A DNA stretch of 9,671 nt, taken from the NCBI GenBank assembly GCA_002506705.1, contig DAYA01000070.1, forward strand, positions 1 to 9,671. The letters run 5' to 3'. The translations under genes were made by a program, and so were the position numbers. Below are positions 1 through 7,600 of this stretch, piece after piece; the first letter of the stretch is position 1; the number at the start of each line of letters is the position of its first letter. The notes beneath the pieces were generated by a model. That model ran no database searches and had not been told where the DNA came from. It saw only the letters and a list, made by a program, of their open reading frames with translations. The DNA is from Euryarchaeota archaeon UBA550 (lineage in GTDB: Archaea > Thermoplasmatota > Poseidoniia > Poseidoniales > Poseidoniaceae).

Positions 1-80
1 ATGGCATGCCCGGGTGCATAAGCAACCCCCCGACCTACCTCCCATATATCAAGTCATCGTACTTGAAGTGGGACATATGG
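1..80 (-). ncRNA. Possible 5' part of a structured RNA, SRP (7S) RNA-like; truncated by window edge
   Basis: Reading the minus strand leftwards, this stretch follows a good archaeal promoter and has no convincing reading frame. It contains TAGGTCGGGGGGTT (37-24), which from memory resembles the TAGGCCGGGGGGTT-type start of the 5' (Alu-like) domain of archaeal SRP RNAs. A hairpin follows at 28-12: GGG/CCC and TGC/GCA arms, one bulged T and a TTAT loop. Further upstream a nested pair of stems is possible: CCATAT/ATATGG (80-75 with 47-42) enclosing CAAGT/ACTTG (65-61 with 54-50). Against the SRP reading, the UGUAA turn expected soon after helix 3 is not seen before the edge, and the predicted transcription start lies about 50 nt upstream of the similarity. 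It could instead be a structured 5' leader or another ncRNA. Confidence 0.3.
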
Positions 81-117
81 CCGAGGCAGTTGCGTTGAAA
101 AACCCTTTCAGTGCAGC

Positions 118-135
118 GTTTATAACTATTATTTC
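118..135 (-). promoter_or_regulatory. Archaeal BRE/TATA-like promoter reading leftwards
   Basis: On the minus strand the sequence reads GAAATAATAGTTATAAAC, a purine/A-rich BRE-like stretch followed by TTATAAA. This is the usual layout for a euryarchaeal promoter. Transcription would begin about 22-27 nt downstream, near positions 92-97, and run off the left edge. It lies after the TPR gene's stop codon at 188-190, so it probably starts a separate unit, the RNA-like stretch at the left edge. The call rests on sequence pattern alone. Confidence 0.45.
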
Positions 136-187
136 TTGCGAAAATTTTGGTATATTCTGCCACATTGGTGTTAAGCGGGAATATTGC

Positions 188-1603
188 TCATATCAGAGAC
201 AAATTCCCAGCAACTATGGTATCTGAAGAAAACGGTTCTAAAACTGACTGTGCTTCCTCATCACGTCCGAGTTGAATCAAGCACGCTCCAAGCGTATTTT
301 CAACCTCAAGATTGTTTGCATCACGACTGCGTAGTACGTTGATAACTTTCAGTGCTTTTTCAGCACGGCCACTAACCAACAAAGCGTGTGATAGATTCAG
401 AAGGATTGTATTGTTGTTAGAGTCTACTTTGGCTCCCTGACGCAAGGCCATTATTGCTGCCTCATATTGCGAAGATGACATCGGGTCGTTCTTTGAATCC
501 ATTTCTAATGCCGATTGCAATAGAGAAAGACCCAGGTTGTTCAATATTGCAGGGTCATTTGGCCTGTTATTTGAGGCAGTAGAGAGTATTTGGGCTGCTT
601 GCATCCATGATGAATTCGCTATATGTTCAAATGCAGCGTTTACCATACTGCTGATCTCTGGTTGCCCAGAAGATTCGACTGCTAGTGCTTTCGCAGGATG
701 AAGCTGAGGGGCGTCTTCATCAGATGCCATCGACTCTTCTACAGGTGAGTGATGAAAGTCGTCAAATGATACCTGGACATCTCCTGAATCCAACTCGTTG
801 TCAAAATTGACCTCAACAATCTGCTCTTCTTGCGAATAGATGGCGTCCATATCAACCTCAGCCGCATCTATCTTCCACATATCAGGCACTTCTTCAGCCA
901 GTGTGGTTTCAGTGAAGTCAGTTCCCTTTTCAGCGTCGGCATTCAACTCAGTTAAGTCTGCTACAATCCTCGTAGGTTGAGCGCCAAAGAACTCTGCAGA
1001 AATCGGAGATTCATTGGAATCAAGTCCCTTCACACCCTCTGAAGATGGTATTTCTCTAGAGAAGGACTCTGCTAGCCCATCATAGGCTTCAACCTGGACA
1101 TCTTCGTCAACGTGCCCAATAGATTCGTGGTTAACAGTGGGTGATGCAACAGTTTGTACAGGCAATTTACTACTTGTTTCCTCGACAACGGGTGTAAATT
1201 CGTTTGTCGCAACAACTTCGTTGAGGCCTGTTTGCTCAACTATCGCAGGATTAGTTTCGACAGAATCGATTTGATTTTCCTCTTCGGGTCCTTCCGAATC
1301 AACATCAGAATCTGAATAAGGAATTGCAACTTCATTTACTTCGGATGTAAACGAACCTACTCCGAACGGTAGAGAGGATTCAATCACCTCCGCTTTTGCA
1401 CCCAAACCGAAAGGTAGGACCTCTGATTTGTCGACATCAAGTGTGGCGTCACCGATTGCATCAGCGATTTCTTCCAAGCCAGGAATTGCCTCATCATCCA
1501 TCACTATGTCGTCAACAGTGATGTCCATTGCGACCTGAGAACCGCAGGATGGGCAAGCCCCTCCACCGAGGAAGAGTAAACCGCAAACTCTGCACTCCTG
1601 CAT
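188..1603 (-). CDS. Zinc-ribbon and TPR protein with long acidic linker, function unknown
   Basis: Predicted 471-residue soluble protein with no signal peptide or membrane segment. It opens with a small zinc ribbon, C-x2-C-x9-C-x2-C (Cys 4, 7, 17, 20). About 270 residues follow that are very rich in Asp, Glu, Ser and Val and look disordered, including a twice-used LPFGxG motif near residues 64-82. From about residue 314 to the end are helical repeats of TPR type, with signatures such as AILNNLGLSLL, ILLNLSHALLVSGR and LEVENTLGACLIQLGR. TPRs are protein-binding scaffolds, and a ribbon plus acidic linker suggests an adaptor; the partner cannot be named. The ATG at 1603 is chosen because it places the ribbon at the N-terminus and has GGCGGT just upstream. 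A GTG at 1669 would add 22 residues and overlap the transporter's stop as GTGA. This is the last protein gene of the block. Confidence 0.85.
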   Translation of the reverse strand: MQECRVCGLLFLGGGACPSCGSQVAMDITVDDIVMDDEAIPGLEEIADAIGDATLDVDKSEVLPFGLGAKAEVIESSLPFGVGSFTSEVNEVAIPYSDSDVDSEGPEEENQIDSVETNPAIVEQTGLNEVVATNEFTPVVEETSSKLPVQTVASPTVNHESIGHVDEDVQVEAYDGLAESFSREIPSSEGVKGLDSNESPISAEFFGAQPTRIVADLTELNADAEKGTDFTETTLAEEVPDMWKIDAAEVDMDAIYSQEEQIVEVNFDNELDSGDVQVSFDDFHHSPVEESMASDEDAPQLHPAKALAVESSGQPEISSMVNAAFEHIANSSWMQAAQILSTASNNRPNDPAILNNLGLSLLQSALEMDSKNDPMSSSQYEAAIMALRQGAKVDSNNNTILLNLSHALLVSGRAEKALKVINVLRSRDANNLEVENTLGACLIQLGRDEEAQSVLEPFSSDTIVAGNLSLI

Positions 1604-1665
1604 ATGACCGCCAAAGTGTGACAAAGGCGTACAACCTTTGAACACACCGCAACTTTGAGTGCTAA

Positions 1666-3339
1666 TCACTCTTCTTCGCTACCCTTAGTCGGTAATGCAC
1701 CAATTGTGAGATCAATAATCGATTCATCATCGACCAGTGCCTCTGCCCAGTTCTTTCCTTTGCTCTTACCGTTGTAGTACTGCCAAACGATTCCTAGCAG
1801 AGCAATTCCTAGGAATATGAATTTCCAAACTTCTGCTACCCAGTAAACCATAACAACATATCCAGTGATTATTGTTACAGTCATTAGCATGACAGGGAAA
1901 CCTGCCTTGAAGAATTCATTGAATGATATCGGATATCCTGCCTCTTCACTCATACCTGCGGTTACTACGTTAGCAGATGCACCGATCAGAGTACCGTTAC
2001 CACCAAGGCATGCTCCAAAGGCTAATGCCCAAATTAGTGGACCCAAGTCAAGTGATAGCGAGTCAGCGATTTGCAGTACGACTGGAATCATCGTAATTGT
2101 GTATGGAATGTTATCGATAAACGCAGATGCGATTGCACTGACCCACAAAATGATCACAAGGGCTGCGACGAATTGGTAATCGGGGTCGAAGTAGCTGATT
2201 GCAGATTCAACCTGATCACCGATCCAAGAAATTACTCCCAGGTGTTGCAGTGAATGAATCAGTACAAACAGACCTGCGAAGAATATGAGAGTTGTCCATT
2301 CTACTTTCTCTAATGGTTCTTCAAGGTCATGCGGGTCAGTGACCAATAACATCACCACCGCACCAACTAAAGCCACCCAAGATACGGGCACGTGTAATAT
2401 TGGATTCAGGAAGAACCCTAGAATTACAAGTACCAAAACAGTTCCTGAAGTCTTCAGCATCTTGGCATCCTTTACTCCGTACTTTGATTCAAGTTCTTCT
2501 ACATCACGTATTCTCTCACCAGAGAATTCTTCTGCATACATCCACTTCAACATCATGAAAGTTGGAACAATGGTCAACATAATTCCTGGAGCCAATTCGA
2601 TAATGAAGTCGTTGAATGATACACCGTCACTAGCCAGATGAGGATAATCTGTGTTTGCAATTGCCGACTCACTCATCATTGAACCAATGATAATATTTGG
2701 GGGGTCACCAATCATTGTTGCTGCACCACCAATGTTTGAAAACAACACCTCAGCGATTAACAATGGAATTGGATTCAGGTCTAGTACACGGGCGAGTTGA
2801 ATCGTAACTGGAGTAAGCAGTAACATTGTAGTTACATTGTCAAGGAATGCAGATAAAACAGCAGTAACAGCGCACAGAATTACAACCAGAGTCCAAACAT
2901 TACCGTTGCTTTTCTTGTACGCTTGAACCGCAAACCACTCGAAAATTCCGGTGTGAGAGATGATTCCAACCATCACCATCATTCCAAGGAGCAAACCGAT
3001 AGTTTCCCACTCGATGAGAGTGGTTGTTTCTGCTAAAGAAAGTGCAGAACCAGCCTTGTAATGATTCAACGCTACAATTGCTGCAAGTCCCCCAACAGCA
3101 GCCGCCAAAGTCCTGTGTACAACCTCGGTGATTATCAGTGCGTAAACGAACAGAAGTATCCCTAAACCTACCCAAACCGGCTCTTTACCTAGTCCATCTT
3201 TCAGAGAAATACCGATGTCAACTGTCGCCCCACCACCAGCATTTGTGCTAGTGATGAATGCCATCAATCCAGCACCAACTAAAGCGAGTAAAGATATCCA
3301 CTGCGAAGGGTGTCGATTTAGGATACGGTTGGTACGCAT
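1666..3339 (-). CDS. ArsB/NhaD-superfamily (CitMHS/P-protein-like) membrane transporter
   Basis: Predicted 557-residue polytopic membrane protein, probably a cation/proton antiporter or anion transporter of the ion-transporter superfamily. It has the two-fold internal repeat typical of the family. The first half carries FLDNVTT (165-171) and SNIGGAATMIGDPPN (201-215). The second half carries the matching FIDNIPY (407-413) and GGNGTLIGASANV (446-458). Both halves thus have the paired Asp-Asn hairpin and glycine-rich motif that line the substrate site in ArsB, P-protein and NhaD relatives. A charged cytoplasmic loop lies near 268-297, and the acidic tail ends KGSEEE. Sequence alone does not separate Na+/H+ exchange from anion (arsenite, dicarboxylate) transport; no arsR, arsA or arsC is nearby. 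The ATG at 3339 gives an Arg-rich N-terminus followed by a membrane helix. An upstream TTG at 3423 would overlap the CRM gene by 47 nt and is unlikely. It starts 37 nt after that gene. Confidence 0.93.
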   Translation of the reverse strand: MRTNRILNRHPSQWISLLALVGAGLMAFITSTNAGGGATVDIGISLKDGLGKEPVWVGLGILLFVYALIITEVVHRTLAAAVGGLAAIVALNHYKAGSALSLAETTTLIEWETIGLLLGMMVMVGIISHTGIFEWFAVQAYKKSNGNVWTLVVILCAVTAVLSAFLDNVTTMLLLTPVTIQLARVLDLNPIPLLIAEVLFSNIGGAATMIGDPPNIIIGSMMSESAIANTDYPHLASDGVSFNDFIIELAPGIMLTIVPTFMMLKWMYAEEFSGERIRDVEELESKYGVKDAKMLKTSGTVLVLVILGFFLNPILHVPVSWVALVGAVVMLLVTDPHDLEEPLEKVEWTTLIFFAGLFVLIHSLQHLGVISWIGDQVESAISYFDPDYQFVAALVIILWVSAIASAFIDNIPYTITMIPVVLQIADSLSLDLGPLIWALAFGACLGGNGTLIGASANVVTAGMSEEAGYPISFNEFFKAGFPVMLMTVTIITGYVVMVYWVAEVWKFIFLGIALLGIVWQYYNGKSKGKNWAEALVDDESIIDLTIGALPTKGSEEE

Positions 3340-3376
3340 GTTTGTCGGGAGATACCTCGCCTCTATGAGTGTTAGG

Positions 3377-3700
3377 TCAAGATTGTGACCAAAGAACCCC
3401 AACATTTCCCCTAGCAAGAACAATCACTGCGGATGTTTCCTCCGCCAAGTAATCCCAAACTTGGGTTCTGGAATCTCTCTCATAGATTCCTTTGTTGATT
3501 TTGATTTTCACTAATTTACGTTTTTTGAGTTGGGCACGAATTTCTTCTACTATGTTCGGAGTTATTCCTGTTTTACCAATTCGAACACTGGGTTGGAAAT
3601 CTCTATTCATTGCCTGTCGTTTTATTCTTTCAGGGATGTCGCTAATTTTTCCACCCCCGATTATACTTTGGCCCACCGCCGAAACGTTTGATTGTCCCAC
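3377..3700 (-). CDS. YhbY-like CRM-domain RNA-binding protein
   Basis: A small basic protein of 107 residues as drawn. The CRM fold is visible from about residue 23: helix PERIKRQAMNRDF, then SVRIGKTGITPNIVEEI containing the GKxG loop (42-45), then KKRKLVKIKINKG, and a closing strand pair AVIVLARGNVGVLW. Bacterial YhbY associates with pre-50S ribosomal particles and plant CRM proteins bind introns. An RNA or ribosome-assembly role is the family expectation, and the archaeal target is unknown. The start is uncertain. GTG at 3700 overlaps rnp4 by 59 nt and GTG at 3676 overlaps by 35 nt. The first ATG, at 3610, would cut away most of the first CRM helix. Translation therefore probably begins inside rnp4 from a GTG, coupling the two genes. 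Confidence 0.85.
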   Translation of the reverse strand: MGQSNVSAVGQSIIGGGKISDIPERIKRQAMNRDFQPSVRIGKTGITPNIVEEIRAQLKKRKLVKIKINKGIYERDSRTQVWDYLAEETSAVIVLARGNVGVLWSQS

Positions 3701-3983
3701 ATTCCAGGCAAGTCGTGATACGCTGACCTTCTCGAATTCTTACCTTAGCAGTTGTACCAGGAATCAATAGACTTGTGCATCCTCTGCAAATCCAATGCCT
3801 GTGAGAAACTGGCAGAGGAAGTCGATTCCGAGATGAGGTCCTAACCAAATGCTTGGCCGCATTAGTTCGTGCTATCATCGGCATTGACACATCAGAAATG
3901 ATTGAAGATAGGTGAGTTTGTGCTTCTAAAGCAGATTCTCTGCGCTGCTTTTTTGCGCCCGAACGTGATCTTCTGCGGCTCAT
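3642..3983 (-). CDS. rnp4: Ribonuclease P protein component 4 (Rpp21/Rpr2 family)
   Basis: A 113-residue basic protein matching the archaeal Rnp4 (human Rpp21, yeast Rpr2) subunit of RNase P, which works with the RNase P RNA to remove tRNA 5' leaders. The N-terminus is very Arg/Lys-rich (MSRRRSRSGAKKQRR) and is followed by a predicted helical stretch. The diagnostic zinc ribbon is CRGC (Cys66, Cys69), then a basic strand with KVRIREGQRIT, then CLEC (Cys92, Cys95). In the family, Rnp4 pairs with Rnp1 (Rpp29) and supports the specificity domain of the RNA. Length is normal for archaeal members. It begins 9 nt after the adk stop, with no strong Shine-Dalgarno. Its 3' end overlaps the CRM-domain gene. 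Confidence 0.92.
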   Translation of the reverse strand: MSRRRSRSGAKKQRRESALEAQTHLSSIISDVSMPMIARTNAAKHLVRTSSRNRLPLPVSHRHWICRGCTSLLIPGTTAKVRIREGQRITTCLECGTIKRFGGGPKYNRGWKN

Positions 3984-3992
3984 GCTTACAAC

Positions 3993-4625
3993 TCACTTCA
4001 GTGCATCAAGAATGTCGTTTGTGATTAAATCAATGGCTCTATCTCCGTTTATCACATGGAAGATTCCTTTGGATTCGTACCAATCTGCTAGAGGAGATGT
4101 CTGATTATGATATGCCTCTAGTCGACTCATCACTGTTTCTGCATTATCGTCAGCACGTCGCTTGAATTCATCACCACCACACGAATCACAAATCCCATCC
4201 TTGGATGTTGGCTTGAATGAGTCATGGTAAACTGCACCACAACCAGCACATGTGTACCTGCCACAAATCCGGTCTACAATTCGCTCATCTGGAACTTCGA
4301 TTGAGATTACGTGTGAAACTGTTGTGATGTCTGCTAAAGCCTCAGCCTGTGGCACAGTACGAGGAAAACCATCAAACATCACGCCGTTTTCTGCATCAGG
4401 TTCCTTGATTCTGTCCTTGATGAGGTCGATTATCACTTGGTCTGGTACCAATTGCCCGGCATCCATGTATTTCTTCGCCTCTATGCCGGTAGGAGTACCC
4501 GCAGAAACTGCAGCTCTGAGCATATCACCTGTGCTTACTTGAGGTAAGCCTGTTGAATCCATGATTCGCTGTGCTTGAGTTCCTTTTCCTGCCCCGGGAG
4601 GACCGAACAAAACTATGCTCTCCAT
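3993..4625 (-). CDS. adk: Adenylate kinase, long-form (bacterial-type) with zinc-binding LID
   Basis: A 210-residue cytosolic enzyme that catalyses AMP + ATP to 2 ADP. The P-loop is GPPGAGKGT (8-16). The AMP-site segment STGDMLR is at 31-37, the DGFPRT motif at 85-90, and the conserved Arg of the CGR motif is R123. The LID domain (about 121-158) carries four cysteines, C126, C129, C146 and C149, as CxxC pairs, the structural zinc site of many long-form kinases. This is the monomeric AdkE-type enzyme, not the short trimeric archaeal AdkA. The ATG at 4625 puts the P-loop at the usual distance. A 30-residue upstream extension would run into the protease gene and looks non-coding. The gene lies 26 nt after the protease stop and 9 nt before rnp4. 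Confidence 0.97.
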   Translation of the reverse strand: MESIVLFGPPGAGKGTQAQRIMDSTGLPQVSTGDMLRAAVSAGTPTGIEAKKYMDAGQLVPDQVIIDLIKDRIKEPDAENGVMFDGFPRTVPQAEALADITTVSHVISIEVPDERIVDRICGRYTCAGCGAVYHDSFKPTSKDGICDSCGGDEFKRRADDNAETVMSRLEAYHNQTSPLADWYESKGIFHVINGDRAIDLITNDILDALK

Positions 4626-4651
4626 GCCCCGGGCGTAGACTGCTTCTGTTT

Positions 4652-7600
4652 TCACTGTTGGCCTTGTTGGGCTAACCATTGATGGCCGTAATATTGCCAT
4701 TGTTCCATCGTCCAACCTGGCGGTAAACCACCCGGTGGCAAAGGCGGTCCAACTTGTGGAGCAGGTACTTGCGGCACAGGAGGCTGAGGCGCTGGTGCTG
4801 GTGGCCTCCCCTGAGGAATTGCTACAGGCGGGCGACCAGCAGGAATTGCGCTAGGAGGCCTTCCTTGTGGCACCATTGCGGGAGCAGAAGGTGGAGGCAA
4901 ACTAGGAATTGATTTAGCCAATGCATCAGCTATTTCTTCAGCAGAAACACCACCGCTCGCCAAGGATTCCTGTCCTACTACGGAATCCATAACAGCCCTC
5001 ATTCTAGCACCGTCATCCGGAATAGAATGAGCATCTGGTGCTACCAAATCCTCTCCAGATGTGTCTCTAGGAGCTGACCTCTTGATTCTTCTAGCAATAA
5101 TTGCAACACAAAGAATCAGAGCCGCAATGACAGAATAACCAACAGTCGGAGAAACAATTCCAAATAGCCCACCTTGTGATTGTGTATTCTTTACGCTAAT
5201 TTCCAGCGTTGCTGTGGCTGAACCACATGACAAGGTTAGTTCTTCTATGCCTGCCTTTGTGTCATCATTCGTCTCAACTTTAACCTCTGCATCTACCGAC
5301 TCACCGGGTGCTAAATTTGAGATTTCTTCCTTTGATAGTGATACATCCCAATCTTTCGCATCTACAGTCGCAATTAGTGTTGAATCTAGAGGTACATTTC
5401 CAACGTTTCTAATTGTGATTGTTTGCATTGAATTGTCGTTACGATCGATACCTAGTAGAGGTCTAGACTCCTCATCATATTCTATCGAGCAAAAGGCCCC
5501 GGCTTGGACCTTGACAGGATAACTTTCTGAGACTTGTAGTGTCTCAAAGCCGTTATTGATAGTTGCATAAATTCCAATATCAAATGTAGTAGATGTCAAC
5601 TCATTCACTGGTGCTTTGATTCCAACGATTAATTCGCTACTTTCCCTGGGCCCCAAGATAGTTGGAGGGGCTGCAAATCCTACCTCCCACCCATCCAATG
5701 GCAGTGAGTTTGTCCATTCCAAACCGATTTGAGAATTTCCGGTATTCTCTATCATTAACGTCGTGTAAGTGAATTCACCATTGGGTGTGACATCGAGTGT
5801 TCCATTTGTTGGTGGTGAAATCAAAAGACCAATTTCATCTTTTACCACCAGAGTTGTTTCATTTATAATGAAATTAGATACATCCTGACTGGTCTTTATG
5901 ACTAGACGGTTCTCATCATTCCTTTCGGCAACTGGGGAGACTAGAACTTCAAACTCAACCTCGCCCGTTTGTCCCGGAAGAATTTCAATTGTTACCTCTC
6001 TGTTGTTGGTTTGAGAATCTGTACGAACTTGAATAGTCCAAGTGGTAAGCTCGGGATTTACTCTGACGGTCAAATCCAATGGAGCGTTACCAGTGTTTTC
6101 TATGATTAGTGATAGATTCAACCTCTCTGCCGTATCTACATTCACATCTCTAGCGGTAGTAGCAGGACCAACCGGAATTCCCTCATGGTCTATCAAATCA
6201 GTTGAAAACGATTCGAGTGCCTTTACCGTCAGCGTTACTGTTTCTGATATGTTCAATGACAAATCTGTCTGACTTGTGACGGAGCAAGTTATCGAATCTG
6301 TGGCTCCAGCCGCAGGCAAACCATCGGTTACAGGTGGGACATACAATCTTACTTGCATGGGGAGATATTCTAGAATATCCAGTGGCTCAAAAGAGTAAGA
6401 AGAAGAATTAGAACCTCCCAACTCTACTACCCACCTGTTTTCACTAACACAATCCAAATCGTATACGGCAGGAGAATTACCAATATTCCTGACCGATATT
6501 GAAAATGCTGTGCTTCCACCAGGTATTGCTTCCAAACCTGTTGTTCCAGCTGGTGCGACCTGAACGTCTTTTACTTCCTCAACAACTAACTTGAGCCTAA
6601 TGGTGTGTTTTACGGTTGGATTATTCGAATACTTCGCAGTAACATCCATGACATATGTTCCTGCCATAGCAAATCTCTTTGTTTGCCCTGAAAGGTCTGC
6701 ATCATCGTCATTCATTGTTATGTTTAGGTAGATTGAATCTCCGGATTGTCCCATTGGAGATAAGGTGAAAGGACCTGACAAATCTGATGTTCTTGACCAA
6801 GTATCTTCTGGTGGGAGCAGTAAGTCATCGCGTACAGGATGAGGGATTTGGACTTGAGACAATTGTAATTTCACTGACTGCTGGCCTGTACCTTCGTGTT
6901 TCAGAACGACAGGCCACGTGTACCCTTCAGATTCTGAAGGATCGATTGTTTGGTTTACCATGTTCGCATTCTCTTGCCCGTTTTCATCCAAGGCGACCAG
7001 CCTAACACCCAGAGCAGAAACTGAAATGGTCATTTCTTCGATATTGTTGTTTACTCCGCTTAGTTCGTCATTAATCTCATCAATTTGAGAGTCGACATCA
7101 ACTGTTAATCTCATATCATGATCGCCAGTTGATGTAAACGAATGATAAATCGTAATGGAATCAACCAGCCCTGCGTCTAGTGATTGACGTGTTCCTTCGA
7201 AGACTATTGTACCCTCTGTTAGATCTTCGAGTTTGACCTTGAATTGACCTGCATCAGAAGTTCCTTGGTTTAGCCATGAAAGTCTCAATGTGATTAGATC
7301 GTTTTGAAGTGGGGATGCAGATGAAGGGAATATTGAACCATCAAAGACAATCAGGTCTGCTTTCTCGTCAAGCGTTGCGTCGGCGGTTACAACCAATGCG
7401 TATGCTTGCTCTAGCCCTCCTGCGTGACTCACTGTCAACTGCCACTTGCCTGAAGGAAGAACTGAATTCGGTGAAATTTTAATCCTCTCGATATTGTTTA
7501 CAGAATCATGTACTCCATTAGGAGTTGAGAATCCATTGGCGAATACGTTTCCTTTGTACACAGTTCCATCAGGTGCTGTCAATTTCAAATCTAGGTCGTT

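Noticed and set aside
1..47. tRNA gene at the left edge
   Set aside because: No acceptor, D-stem and T-loop arrangement can be built; the expected T8/A14 positions and a GGTTC-like T-loop are missing.
14..226. Plus-strand 70-codon frame at the left edge
   Set aside because: It covers the promoter and structured RNA stretch, runs into the 3' end of the TPR gene in antisense, and shows no recognisable domain or good start signal.
2900..3175. Minus-strand 91-codon frame inside the transporter gene
   Set aside because: It is an out-of-frame shadow of the transporter, Cys/Trp/Arg-rich with no domain.
3340..3423. TTG start giving the transporter 28 more residues
   Set aside because: It overlaps the CRM-domain gene by 47 nt with a rare start codon, while the ATG at 3339 gives a normal Arg-rich N-terminus and first helix.
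4626..4715. N-terminal extension of adenylate kinase by 30 residues
   Set aside because: It overlaps the protease gene's 3' coding region. The family starts a few residues before the P-loop, which the ATG at 4625 provides.
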